DNA from: Chrysogorgia sp. JL179-B06
Lineage: Eukaryota; Cnidaria; Anthozoa; Scleralcyonacea; Chrysogorgiidae
NCBI GenBank assembly: GCA_035772405.1
Contig: JAYKKM010000005.1
Coordinates: 3,867,001-3,931,000, forward strand
Direction of reading: 5' to 3'
Length of the DNA: 64,000 nucleotides
Of the stretch, positions 25,001 through 40,000 are shown in pieces (positions within the stretch are counted from its first letter, which is position 1; every line of letters starts with the position of its first letter). The position numbers and the translations under genes were made by a program. The notes beneath the pieces are model-generated. The model ran no database searches. It saw nothing but the letters and a program-made list of their open reading frames with translations, and was not told where the DNA came from.

Positions 25001-28000
25001 AACCAACACCGCCATACCGGTATCAACTAAATACCGTGAATAACTAAGAATACCGGTATACCGCCCAACTTTATCTCAAAGTCAAACAAGTCAGTATTTA
25101 CAGAGAAATTTCAAGTTGAAATCGTCAAAATCCTATGCTATAATTAAGATCACATATCCAGTTGTTCGTCACGGAGTTGATTTTCTTTGTTTTTGGTTCA
25201 TGAATTATTAATGAGTTTGAGATATATATGTATGTAATTTTATATATATTAATATATATGTAACTTTATCAGGAATAAAAAAGCGCATGGGCCATGTCGA
25301 TGAAAATCTACTACTAAGTCGACGGAAAGTTGTTGACTCGAGCGGAAATTAAACTCGCACATTCGGATTCCGGTCCGTTGCCTACCAGTTAAGCTACCGC
25401 GTCAACTGGGAACAATATGCTAATTTTATTCATTTAAGTCCACGATAGGCATTGAATATATAACACATGAAATTGATCAAAACAAACATTTAATAGATCT
25501 AACGTTTTGTTGTCATCTTTAGAAAAGGCATCTTCTTGAAAGTAGTAATCAGTTGGAACCAAGGGTAAATACATGACGTATTGTAATTATTACCAAATTT
25601 CTCTTTAATCTTCTGAAAAGTGAGACTGTATAGTGTATACAGGTAGTCCTGGTTGTATAAAACTCTTTACTATGATTAAACTACCCGTCGTGCAGTTAAA
25701 TCATAGTTAAATTCAACCACTTAGTTAAGAATAAAGGTGTATAGTAATAACGCTAACTACAGTTAAAGTTAATTACTTTTTTATACAACCAGGGAGTCCA
25801 GGGACATCGAAAGGAAAATACCTTTCAAAAATAAATGACCATAGTGTTAAAGTAGGTCTTCTATAGGACGCTGGTAAACTGCCCAAATCATGTTTTCAAG
25901 GTCTAACGTTTCGAGCGATGGCCTTAAAATAAACTCAAACCGTTAGACCTTCTGTACCTCAATAATACGTTTGCCCGGGTCTTTCTATATAACGTGTTCG
26001 AAACCCGAATGATGAAATAAAAACACGAGAGAAGTGTAGAGAGAAGCACGAGCCTCCGAGGTGAGTGCTTTCCCAACTTCTCGAGTGTTTTTATTACTTC
26101 ATGATTGAGGGTTTCGATCGTGTTATATAGAGACGTATTCTATTATTTTTATAAAATAATTCAGAAACAATTGCTTATACTTTGAATAATTACAGTATAT
26201 AATGTAATATATGATAATTATGTGGCATAATTAAAGACAGGATGTTTACACGAAATCCTTGAGTATCTCTGCATATTTTGACCATCCGGTGACAAGCGAA
26301 CCGTAACGTTATAACAAAGAAACAATGGAAAAGCTTCCAGCACCAAAACCCTTTTGATTAGATGGCAATCTAGCAGAAAACTGGCGCCGTTGGAAGCAGC
26401 GATTCGAGTTGTATATCGTAGCTACAGAAGCAAACAAGAAATCCGCAAAAATCCAGAGCTCCATTTTACTCCATACTATTGGTGAAGAAGCCCTCGACAT
26501 ATACAACACGTTCGAGTTCGAAGACCCCGAAAATAGGGAGAAAGTTACGGAAATTATCAAAACGTTCGACGACTATTGCAAGCCGAAGCGGAATCTTACC
26601 GTAGAGCGACATATTTTTAACAGCAGGACTCAACAACCTGGAGAGACAAAAGAATGGGTCGAAAAAATCCAAATAAACAACCACAGTATCAAATGCAAAA
26701 TAGATACAGGAGCCCAGTGTAATGTTCTTCCATTGGTTATATACCACAAGGTTGTTGCAAAGCATAGCACACTCACTCGAAGCCAAGTCAAGTTAGTGTC
26801 ATTTTATGGTCACCATACAGTCCAGAAGGCAAGACCACAGTACTTGTCCAGCATAAAAGTAAATACTACCCAGTAGAAAGTGGTCAACACACAGCACCAA
26901 ACACCAATTATTGGAGTCGTTACCTGCCAAGAACTCGGTCTAGTGAAACGAATGCACTCTTTGGAAACACAATCAGATATTCTGAAGAGTTATCCAGAGT
27001 TATTTGATGGCTTGGGCTGTATACCAGTGAAGCACCATATAGAGCTTGATCCAAATGTCCAACCCGTAGTTCATCCTCCCAGGTAAGTGCCAGAAGCAAT
27101 CAGAGGTCGAGTAACAAAATAATTACACCGAATGGAAAAACAAGGAGTTGTAGAAAGAGTCACTGAACCTACTGACTGGCCGTTAATTCAATGGTTACAG
27201 TTGTCAAACCAAATAAAACAAGAATCTGTCTTGATCCTCGCAATTTGAATGAAGCCATAAAACGAGAACATTATCCACTACCCACGATAGAAGAAGTAAC
27301 AGCAAGAATGCCCAATGCAAAGATCTTTTCTGTTCTCGACGCCAAACGCGGGTTCTGGCAGATACCTTTAGATGAAGAAAGCAGTACGTTCTGCACATTT
27401 AACACACATTGTGGCTGATTCAAATGACTACAGTACCCTTTGGCATAAAATCAGCTCCTGAAGTATTTCAAAGAAGCATCAAACAACTTCTAGAAGGACT
27501 AGAGGGAGTGGAAGTTATTATGGATGATATCCTAGTGTGGGGTGCAAATGAAGAGCAACACAACGATAGGCTAACCAAGCTACTTGAAAGAATCAAAACC
27601 GCGGGCCTCAAGCTAAACCGAGAAAAGTGCAAAATTGGTCTTGAAGAAATTGAATACATTGGACATGTACTAAATAGACAGGGTGTGAAGCCTGACCCAT
27701 CAAAAGTGGAAGCAGTGAAAAACATGCCATGTCCATCAACTAAACAAGATTTGCAAAGATTTATGGGAGTCATCGCCTATCTCTCAAAGTTCATACCCAA
27801 CATGGCAGATGACTCAACACAGTTTTGAAACATTGAAAAGTCTAATAACCCGTGCACCAGTTCTCAAATACTACAATGTGGAGGAACCACTTGTACTATC
27901 AGTAGATGCCAGCTCAGTGGGACTTGGAGCAGTGCTACTTCAGAACAACCAAGCAGTAGCCTACGCATCAAAACTACTCAATGAAAGTCAACAGAAATAT

Positions 28001-31000
28001 GCGCAGATAGAAAAAGAGCTTCTGGCAATATTATATGGCTGTGAACGCTTTCATAAATATGTGTATGGGCGAACAATTACAGTAGAAACTGACCTCAAAC
28101 CATTAGAGTCAATTGTCACAAAGCCACTCCACAGAGCACCTGTCAGACTACAACGCATGCTATACTCCGCCTCCAACAATATGACGTATTGGTAGTTTAC
28201 AAAGCTGGGAAAGAGCTGTACATCGCAGACACCCTTAGTAGGGCCACAACAGCTAAGAATAACAATGATTCAACCAGTGAAGAAGATGCACTGCAGGTTC
28301 ACATTATTCTGCCTGCATCAGAAGTACGATTGAAAGGATTACGATTTACGAGAAGCCACAAGCAACGACGCTGTTTTTCAGGTATATTGAAATCTACAAT
28401 TCAAAATGGTTGGCCAAATGAAAGAGCCCAGGTACCTGTGGAAGTACGTGAATACTGGAGTTATCTAGACGAACTTAGCTGCTACGACAATCTCCTGTTC
28501 AGAGGAGAACAGCTACTCATTCCACTAAGTCCACCTAAGATATCCTTTCAAAACTCCATCAACCACACCTGGGGATCGAACGAATTTGAATTTTGAATTT
28601 ATTAACTTCGCCTCATAATAAATACAGGCAGGGTAACCACAACAGCAATAGCCAATTAATGCGGCCCCAGTACATAATTACATGACTAATATACAAATAA
28701 TAAAAAATAAATAATTATCTAAAAACAACATACTATAGCGGATGCTAGGCTACGTGGTGAGTTGCATAACATACATATAGTTTTCCAAGTACGTGGGTCT
28801 TTGGGGTCATACGATGTCGAAAGTGCGGTAAAATAATAATTAAACAGATTTCGACGAAAAGAACTTAAATCGACAATGTTAAGATTGTCAACAACACTCG
28901 TCAGGACATTCCACACGCGGGAAGACCTATTAAAAAAGATTTCTGGAAGGTAGAGATCTTACACTTGCGGACTAGGTATTGGACAGATGCAGAATTACTA
29001 GTAAATCTAGTAGGGCGTGCAGTACGGACTTTCGGTATAATGACTGGGTTGATGTCTACTATAGTCCATTTATAACTTTAAAAAAAACACTATACTGTAT
29101 CTAAAAATTCGTGCCAGTAAGTTAACGGGAGACGTTTTAGTTCAAGTAGTCTATCTTTATACGACTGTTCACAGAAGAACGGCAACTTTAGTATATACTT
29201 AGTCGCACGCCGCTGGACACGTTCCACTTCTCTAATTAGATCTTTCATCTGCGGGGCCCACACCCGAGTTGCATATCCTAGGTGGGGCCGCACGAGAGCA
29301 AGGTACATCGAGCGCCTTATACTGGTAGACTTTATAATTCCATGAGTTTCGTCTAACGAATCCAAGCACCCTGTTGGCCTTTGCACACTGCTCTGTCACT
29401 TGCTTTGACCAGGTTAAGTTGTCAGTGACCCACACACCCAGATCTTTCTCAGTCTTACTGGAGTCGAGTGGGAAGTCGTCCAGCATGTAATTGCTGTCAA
29501 TTGGGTTACGCTTACGGGTAACGAAGCAAGCAAAGAGCGAGAGATGTTATGTTTTGGCCAGGTATGAATAAACAAATTCAAGAAATGGTGTTCAAGTGCT
29601 CACTCTGCCTTGAATATAGAAATAACAACTGCAAAGAATCAATGGTACCTCATGAAATCCCCAACCGGCCATGGTCCAAAGTTGGAGCTGACCTGTTCGA
29701 GCTCAATCTAGAGAATTATTTAATTCTAGTGGACTACTACTCTCATTTCTTTGAAGTAGCGAAACTCAACAGCACAAAGACCCCTAGCATCATCAAGAAT
29801 CTCAAAACCAACTTTGAAAGACATGGAATACCCGACGTATTGATCTCGGACAATGGTCCCCAGTTTGATAATGCAGAAATCAGGCAGTTTGCAGAAGAAT
29901 GGAAATTTTCCCACAAGACGTCTAGTCCTCATTATCCAAAGAGCAATGGCCTTACCGAGCGAACAATTCAAACTGTCAAGAAAGCTAAACGAGAAAGTAC
30001 AGACCCTAATTTGGCAATCCTAGAGCTACGCAACACACCAAGAAATAAACATATTGGATCCCCAGTGCAAAGGCTTTTCAGTCGCAGAACAAGAAGCCTT
30101 TTACCAGTCAGCGAAAACCTTTTGAAACCAAAAGTTGTGGAGGATGTTGCAGCCAGCTTGGAGAAAGAAAGAAGACAACAAAAGAAATATCATGACCAAC
30201 ATGCTCAGAATCTGCCAACTCTTTCCCAAGGAGAGAAAGTGATGATGAAGAAAGAGCAAATATCAACATGGAAACCAGCAACAGTTAACGATCAAGTAGC
30301 TCTTAGATCATACCAAGTTACTGATGGCAACGAGAGGACATACAGAAGAAACCGGACACACCTGATGAAATGTAATCAACCAACAACAATACCAAATGAT
30401 AATAGTCTACCAAGTCCAACTACAATACCAAGTGATAATAAGTATGGTAAAACCAACTAAGAAAAAAGAAGTGTAGTCACTACAAGATATATGGTAGAAG
30501 GATCAAACCAAACCCAAAATATAAATAACTATAAACATGTATATATCACAAGAAAAACAATTTAATTCAAATGTACATATTTCCTATTTTGTGTTACAGT
30601 TATCTGTAGTATCAGATTTAATAGTAAAGGACCACAAAACAAACTCTAGATAAAAGAAGGGAGATGTAATATATGATCATTATGTGGCATAATTAAAGAC
30701 AGCATGTTTACACAACATGGCCTCCTGTTATGACTTATTACATATAACGCTTTTGATCAAATACAAATTCTAATACGTCATTTCGGTTTCCGTAGCCTGA
30801 TCGAGACAGGAAAGCTAACCAATCACAGCATGCGTAGAGTAAACATTATTTTATAAACGATTTGGCAGTCTACCAACCTTGTATTAATTTTGATTGTGCT
30901 CTGTGTGATTGGTACAGCCACAGGTAGTTTGCGTTAATCTCATTTTAACATGACTGTACAGTGTCTTGCTTATTAGAACTTACTACAGTATATATACAAA

Positions 31001-34000
31001 GCATTTGTATTCCTTTTGTTATAACAATTATACAACAGTATTGTTGTTTTTGTTTTTATACATCATAAAGTACATGGTAATTGCATTTAGTAACCATTTT
31101 AAAATCTGCATTAAATATAATAATCATTGATTCTTTGCATGTTGGTCTTCTATAGCGAAGTGCGTTAGAGGATGATTTAGACGAACTAGAGTCAGAAGAA
31201 GAAGATGAAGACGATGAGGAAAAGGTAGAGTTTGTTGGTTTACTGGTTTACTTTTAATTTATAAAATTTAATCATATTCAAATCACTGCAACATCAATTG
31301 TTGTTGGATAAAAGAACTGCTACAGGATAAGCTGAATGAGAAAATTATGAGACAATATTTTCACAAATTGGAACGAGATCGAGATTTTGCAAGTAGTCAG
31401 ACAACAAAGGCATTTCTCAAACTCATGTTGTTTTTATTTCTGTTTTTCAAGATGTCTCCTCGTCGCCGTCGAACTCCAACTCCCGAAAGATATCGACGAC
31501 GAAGACGATCGCCAAGATCAAGGTAAGAAAATTAATTAATAAATAGTTCATCATTTTGTTCTTACGAAATTTGCGTTGTGTTAAAGGGGAACTGTAGTAA
31601 AAAATAAATTACTTTTTAAATAAAACTTCAATTCAAATTCAAACTTAATTCAAGTATAATGTTTAGAAATGTTTATAGTTTTATGTTATCTGCTTTTGTA
31701 CTTGTACTCGAGAAATAACGTTTTCATTCTCATATTTTATGCTTCTGGAGGCCGCCATTTTAGAGTTTGCTCAACGGCTCAAATTTCATGTACAGCGGAG
31801 GTTTTTCACTGTTGACGTCATTGAGTGCTTGGAACTGAAAACAAAATTGAAAAGGAAACCACCGCTGTATATCAACTTCGAATCGTCGAACAAACTCTAA
31901 AATGGCGGCGTCCAATAAAATACGAGAATGAAAACGTTGTTTCTCGACTACAAGAGCAGACACCGTAAAACTATTAACATTTCTAAACATTATGCACCAC
32001 GCTTAAAGGCCTTTTATTTATTTTTTGACTGCAGTATAATTTATAATTTTGACAAATACAGAAACTTGTGTTCATTAATTGTTATTTAATCATTCTCAAC
32101 ATCATTTGATAATTCTTATTCCAACTAAGACGAAGTTTTTTGTCGAGGTGTCCTATTTAGAAATTGCTATATAAAGCGTGGAAACTGTATTGGATGCTAA
32201 TATTTTTGCGTTCGACGAAGGAGAATACTATTCTAATGACGTCATAATCGAGATTTTTTGATGTACAGTATGTTTGTGTTGACAACTTTTAGCCCTGAAA
32301 CCGGAAGATGCCTTTACATATCTATATATTTAAAGCCACTCGCGATCGATGAACTGGTAACTACTCGTGAGCCTTGTGATTCGATTTCTCGTCGAAGATT
32401 AGATTGTTGAAAGTGTAATTCGTGACCTCTTTTTGGGTTTTTATTTCGATTTTTATTTGGGTTTTTATATGGTAAATAAGAAAGTTCTCCATATACTCGA
32501 ATTCTCAGCTTCAGCTCTTATATTTATTATTTGTTTTTGTTTATATATACGTCCCCATTCACCTCCTAATGATACTCCTAGTACTAGTAGTTATTTAATA
32601 AAATATGCGAAACATAACAATGAAGTTTCACAAAGTTCAAATCTAACGTTGCAAATAAAAGAAACATAGTTTAAAACAAACTATTTTCACATTAACTCTT
32701 AAAGTGGTTATCTCATGTTTTATATATTTGTGATCTTTGGCACTTTCTGATAGAAACTGCTTAATATTATTATTAACTAAAGTTTCATTTTGATGCCTCT
32801 TTCTCCTGCTAAAGTTGGTTTACAGTACTATTCACAGTAAGTGACGTCTACCCAGGGAGACGCAAAGATATCGCACAGTGAAATACGAAAACAGTTTACT
32901 CTTCGTATTTCATTGTTGAATCACTGTACAATGTCTCTGCACGTCGTTGGGTTGACGCCCACTGATCTCTAAATAGACTGGATCGAGCAACTATTGTTCA
33001 GAAAATGAAACCGGAAGTAGCTCGTGGCGGCCATATTGTTTGGACCACGTTATATAGTTTTACTATAGGCGACAGTCTATCTATCTTTGATCTTTTAATA
33101 TGCTAAAATGTATCAGTTGTCCAAGGTTTTCCCATAATATAGAACACAAACTATGGCTCCATACTAGTAACTATGAAGCCGGAATTAGCGCGTGGCGACC
33201 ATATTGGAGTGACCAGGTGGCCACGCGCTAATCGCGCTAATTTTTTTTATTGTGCCGTGGTTTGTGTTTTAAATTACGGGAAAACCTTCGACAACTGATT
33301 CATTTTATTATCTTAAAAGATCAGAGACAAATTGTCTGTGTCACCTACAGTAACACTATATAGTGTGGTCCATTCACGATGGCCGCTGCGAAATATTCCC
33401 GGTTTCATTTTTTCGCAGCATCTAAACAGTAGTTGCTCGATCCAGTCTTTATTTAGAGATCAGTGGTTGACGCCACTTCCTGTGAATAGTAAACCTGCAA
33501 CTTTAGCAGGGAATGAATGCATAAAGATGAAACTTTAGCTAATGATATGATATTAAGCAATCATCATAAAGTGCTAAAGATTATAAATATATAAAAAGCC
33601 CAAATATAAGATAGCTACTTTGAAGGTAACTATAATTGCCAACTTTCTTTAGACGAAGTCATTCTCGATCTCCCCGTCGAAGATCCCGATCACCTCGCAG
33701 AAAAAGGTAATTTACACATATTTTACAAACAAATTGTAAGGTACAATGTATGTTGTTTGAATTTTTCCATAGAGTTACTTACTATTGAAATAATTCAAAC
33801 TCAAATATGTTTCAACTATAGCTTTATTGCTTATGAAATGAGAATAAAATATACGGAAAAGGTATAATAAAAGAGCCAAGCTCTCGGACTAAGTGTCCAT
33901 CCACAGGGCTATAAGACTATGGTTCGACAAGTTCGATCCCGGTTAAAAGCAGTTCACAATGACAAAAGAATGTTCTAATTAGAATAAATTAAAAATATAT

Positions 34001-37000
34001 AGAATAAATTAGATGAAGTTAAAAAATATTAACATAACCTGCTGAGCTAAGAATATTTGGTAACAAGAGGTTTACAGGATTCCGGTAAAGTTCTATCTCG
34101 GTTTGCAATTGCCCCGTCCGTAACACTTCCATGCTTCTTCCCATCTACACTGGCGACCATCTACTTTCTTTTACTAAAATTGTTGCATCATCCCATGATA
34201 TCTGATGGTCGGCAGAAATAGTGGCAAGGACTAAAGTTTCAGTTTTCATGAGACGGACATTTCGAACATGTTCTCTTTTCCTTGTTTGATATCAACGTCC
34301 AGTTTTGCCAATGTACTTTATTTCACTTTCACCACATGGAATAGAATAAACCACCCCTGTCTACTGTTCCTATCAACAACTTCAAATTTGGGAGAGAATG
34401 TTTTATCTTTTGCTTAATTTTCAATGCCACTTTGACATCATGACTTACGTTTAATCTTTTCACTGATTATCTTACTCCTTGTACAAATGGGATTACGGCA
34501 AAATCTTTGATCTCCGTTAAGTGATGTTGTGTTGCAGTTGCTGTTGATCTTGCTGTTGATTATTTGAAAACATATTAACTCTTGAACGTTTCTATTTGAA
34601 ATGCAATTGGTATTATACATATTTATTCCTAAATATTCCCTCCTTTATACAGTAGCTCATCTCCTTTATTCGTTCATCAATATTCCCTCCCTTACAGCTC
34701 CTCTCTTTTATTCCCTTTTTTATAGCTCCTCTCTTTTATTCATTTCTCAATATTCCCTCCCTTATAGCTCCTCTCTTTTATTCATTTCTCAATATTCCCT
34801 CCCTTATAGCTCCTCTCTTTTATTCATTTCTCAATATTCCCTCCCTATAGCTCCTCTCTTTTATTCCCTTCTTTATAGCTCCTCTTCTTTATTTATTCCT
34901 CAATATTTCTTCCTTTATAGCTCCTCTCCTTTATTTATTTCTCAATATTCCTTCTTTTATAGCTCCTCTCCTTTGTTTATTTCTCAATATTCCTTCTTTT
35001 ATAGCTCCTCTCTTTTATTCATTTTTCAATATTCCCTCCCTTATAGCTCCTCTCTTTTATTCCTTCCTTTATAGCTCCTCTACTTTATTTATTTCTCAAT
35101 ATTCCTTCCTTTTTAGCTCCTCTCCTTTATTTATTTCTCAGTATTCCTCCTTTATAGCTCCTCTCTTTAATTTATTCCTCAATATTCCTTTCTTTATAGT
35201 TCCTCTCCTTTATTTATTCCTCAATATTCCTTCCTTTATAGCTCCTCTTTAATTTATTCCTCAATATTCCTTTCTTTATAGTTCCTCTCCTTTATTTATT
35301 CCTCAATATTCCTTCCTTTATAGCTCCTCTCTTCAATTTATTCCTCAATATTCCTTCCTTTATAGCTCCTCTCTTTAATTTATTCCTCAATATTCCTTTC
35401 TTTATAGTTCCTCTCCTTTATTTATTCCTCAATATTCCTTCCTTTATAGCTCCTCTCTTTATTTATTCCCCGATATTCCTTCCTTTATAGTTCCTCTCCT
35501 TTATTCATTCCTCAATATTCCTTCCTTTTTAGCTCCTCTCCTTTATTTATTTCTCAATATTCCTTCCTTTTTAGCTCCTCTCCTTTATTTATTTCTCAGT
35601 ATTCCTCCTTTATAGCTCCTCTCTTTAATTTATTCCTCAATATTCCTTTCTTTATAGTTCCTCTCCTTTATTTATTCCTCAATATTCCTTCCTTTATAGC
35701 TCCTCTTTAATTTATTCCTCAATATTCCTTTCTTTATAGTTCCTCTCCTTTATTTATTCCTCAATATTCCTTCCTTTATAGCTCCTCTCTTCAATTTATT
35801 CCTCAATATTCCTTCCTTTATAGCTCTTCTCTTTAATTTATTCCTCAATATTCCTTTCTTTATAGTTCCTCTCCTTTATTTATTCCTCAATATTCCTTCC
35901 TTTATAGCTCCTCTCTTTATTTATTCCCCGATATTCCTTCCTTTATAGTTCCTCTCCTTTATTCATTCCTCAATATTCCTTCCTTTATAGTTCCTCTCCT
36001 TTATTCATTCCTCAATATTCCTTCCTTTATAGCTCCTCTCCTTTATTCATTTCTCACTATTCCTTCCTTTATAGCTCCTCTTCTTTATTTATTCCTCAAT
36101 ATTCCTTCCTTTATAGTTCCTCTCCTTTATTCATTCCTCAATATTCCTTCCTTTATAGCTCCTCTCCTTTATTCATTCCTCTCCTTTATTCATTCCTCAA
36201 TATTCCTTCCTTTATAGCTCCTCTTCTTTATTTATTCCTCAATATTCCTTCCTTTATAGCTCCTCTCTTTTATTTATTCGTCAATATTCCTTCCTTTATA
36301 GTTCCTCTCTTTTATTCATTCTTCAACATTCCTTCCTTTATAGCTCCTCTCCTTTATTCATTCCTCAATATTCCTTCCTTTATAGCTCCTCTCCTTTATT
36401 CATTCCTCAATATTCCTTCCTTTATAGCTCCTCTTCTTTATTTATTCCTCAATATTCCTTCCTTTATAGTTCCTCTCTTTTATTTATTCCTCAATATTCC
36501 TTCCTTTATAGCTCCTCTCTTTATTTATTCCTCAATATTCCTTCTTTATAGCTCCTCTCCTTTATTCATTCCTCAATATTCCTTCCTTTATAGCTCCTCT
36601 CTTTAATTTATTCCTCAATATTCCTTCCTTTATAGTTCCTCTCTTTTATTTATTCCTCAATATTCCTTCCTTTATAGCTCCTCTCTTTATTTATTCCTCA
36701 ATATTCCTTTCTTTATAGTTCCTCTCCTTTATTTATTCCTCAATATTCCTTCCTTTATAGCTCCTCTCTTTATTTATTCCCCGATATTCCTTCCTTTATA
36801 GCTCCTCTTCTTTATTTATTCCTCAATATTCCTTTCTTTATAGTTCCTCTCTTTATTTATTCCCCGATATTCCTTCCTTTATAGCTCCTCTTCTTTATTT
36901 ATTCATCAATATTCCTTCCTTTATAGCTCCTCTTCTTTATTTATTCCTCAATATTCCTTCCTTTATAGCTCCTCTCCTTTATTTATTCCTCAATATTCCT

Positions 37001-40000
37001 TCCTTTATAGTTCCTCTCCTTTATTCATTCCTCAACATTCCTTCCTTTATAGCTCCTCTCCTTTATTCATTCCTCAATATTCCTTCCTTTATAGCTCCTC
37101 TTTATTTATTCCTCAATATTCCTTCCTTTATAGCTCCTCTCCTTTATTTATTCCTCAATATTCCTTCCTTTATAGTTCCTCTTCTTTATTTATTCCTCAA
37201 TATTCCTTCCTTTATAGCTCCTCTCCTTTATTTATTTCTCAATATTCCTTCCTTTATAGCTCCTTTTCTTTATTTATTCATCAATATTCCTTCCTTTATA
37301 GCTCCTCTTCTTTATTTATTCCTCAGTACTCCCTCCTTTATAGCTCCTCTCCTTTAGTTATTCCTCAATATTCCTTTCTTTATAGTTCCTCTCCTTTATT
37401 TATTCCTCAATATTCCTTCTTTTATAGTTCCTCTCCTTTATTCATTCCTCAATATTCCTCCTTTATAGCTCCTCTTCTTTATTTATTCCTCAATATTCCT
37501 TCCTTTATAGCTCCTCTCTTTAATTTATTCCTCAATATTCCTTCCTTTATAGTTCCTCTCTTTTATTTATTCCTCAATATTCCTTCCTTTATAGTTCCTC
37601 TCTTTTATTTATTCCTCAATATTCCTTCCTTTATAGGCTATAGCTACTCTCTTTTATTTATTCCTCAATATTCCTTCCTTTATAGCTCCTCTCTTTTATT
37701 TATTCCTCAATATTGCTTCCTTTATAGCTCCTCTCTTTAATTTGTTCCTCAATATTCCTTTCTTTATAGTTCCTCTCCTTTATTTATTCCTCAATATTCC
37801 TTCCTTTATAGCTCCTCTCTTTAATTTATTCCTCAATATTCCTTTCTTTATAGTTCCTCTCCTTTATTAATTTCTCAATATTCCTTCCTTTATAGTTCCT
37901 CTCCTTTATTCATTCCTCAATATTCTTTCCTTTATAGCTCCTCTCTTTAATTATTCCTCAATATTCCTTCCTTTATAGTTCCTCTCTTTTATTCATTCCT
38001 CAATATTCCTCCTTTATAGCTCCTCTTCTTTAATTATTCCTCAATATTCCTTCCTTTATAGTTCCTCTCTTTTATTTATTCCTCAATATTCCTTCCTTTA
38101 TAGCTCCTCTCTTTTATTTATTCCTCAATATTCCTTCCTTTATAGCTCCTCTCCTTTATTTATTCCTCAATATTCCTTCCTTTTTAGTTCCTCTCTCTTA
38201 TTTATTCCTCAATATTCCTTCCTTTATAGCTCCTCTCTTTAATTTATTCCTCAATATTCCTTCCTTTATAGCTCCTCTCTTTAATTTATTCCTCAATATT
38301 CCTTCCTTTATAGCTCCTCTCTTTTATTTATTCCTCAATATTCCTTCCTTTATAGCTCCTCTCTTTTATTTATTCCTCAATATTCCTTTATTTATAGTTC
38401 CTCTCCTTTATTTATTCCTCAATATTCCTTCCTTTATAGCTCCTCTCTTTAATTTACTCCTCAATATTCCTCCTTTATAGTTCCCTCCTTTATTTATTCC
38501 TCAATATTCCTTTCTTTATAGTTCCTCTCCTTTATTTATTCCTCAATATTCCTTCCTTTATGGCTCCTCTCCCCTTTATTTATTCCTCAATATTCCTTCG
38601 TTTATAGCTCCTCTCTTTAATTTATTCCTCAATATTTCCTCCTTTATAGCTCCTCTCTTTTATTTATTCCTCAATATTCCTTCCTTTATGGCTCCTCTCC
38701 CCTTTATTCATTCCTCAATATTCCTTCCTTTATAGTTCCTCTCCTTTATTCATTCCTCAATATTCCTTCCTTTATAGCTCCTCTCCTTTATTCATTTCTC
38801 ACTATTCCTTCCTTTATAGCTCCTCTTCTTTATTTATTCCTCAATATTCCTTCCTTTATAGTTCCTCTCCTTTATTCATTCCTCAATATTCCTTCCTTTA
38901 TAGCTCCTCTCCTTTATTCATTCCTCTCCTTTATTCATTCCTCAATATTCCTTCCTTTATAGCTCCTCTTCTTTATTTATTCCTCAATATTCCTTCCTTT
39001 ATAGCTCCTCTCTTTTATTTATTCGTCAATATTCCTTCCTTTATAGTTCCTCTCTTTTATTCATTCTTCAACATTCCTTCCTTTATAGCTCCTCTCCTTT
39101 ATTCATTCCTCAATATTCCTTCCTTTATAGCTCCTCTCCTTTATTCATTCCTCAATATTCCTTCCTTTATAGCTCCTCTTTATTTATTCCTCAATATTCC
39201 TTCCTTTATAGTTCCTCTCTTTTATTTATTCCTCAATATTCCTTCCTTTATAGCTCCTCTCTTTATTTATTCCTCAATATTCCTTCTTTATAGCTCCTCT
39301 CCTTTATTCATTCCTCAATATTCCTTCCTTTATAGCTCCTCTCTTTAATTTATTCCTCAATATTCCTTCCTTTATAGTTCCTCTCTTTTATTTATTCCTC
39401 AATATTCCTTCCTTTATAGCTCCTCTCTTTATTTATTCCTCAATATTCCTTTCTTTATAGTTCCTCTCCTTTATTTATTCCTCAATATTCCTTCCTTTAT
39501 AGCTCCTCTCTTTATTTATTCCCCGATATTCCTTCCTTTATAGCTCCTCTTCTTTATTTATTCCTCAATATTCCTTTCTTTATAGTTCCTCTCTTTATTT
39601 ATTCCCCGATATTCCTTCCTTTATAGCTCCTCTTCTTTATTTATTCATCAATATTCCTTCCTTTATAGCTCCTCTTCTTTATTTATTCCTCAATATTCCT
39701 TCCTTTATAGCTCCTCTCCTTTATTTATTCCTCAATATTCCTTCCTTTATAGTTCCTCTCCTTTATTCATTCCTCAACATTCCTTCCTTTATAGCTCCTC
39801 TCCTTTATTCATTCCTCAATATTCCTTCCTTTATAGCTCCTCTTTATTTATTCCTCAATATTCCTTCCTTTATAGCTCCTCTCCTTTATTTATTCCTCAA
39901 TATTCCTTCCTTTATAGTTCCTCTTCTTTATTTATTCCTCAATATTCCTTCCTTTATAGCTCCTCTCCTTTATTTATTTCTCAATATTCCTTCCTTTATA

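Noticed and set aside
27204..27773. Minus-strand frames inside the gypsy element
   Set aside because: They are shadows of the reverse transcriptase coding strand.
33874..33965. tRNA-like stretch with GTTCGATCCCGG
   Set aside because: It has a B box but no acceptor stem or D arm that pairs; too weak to call.
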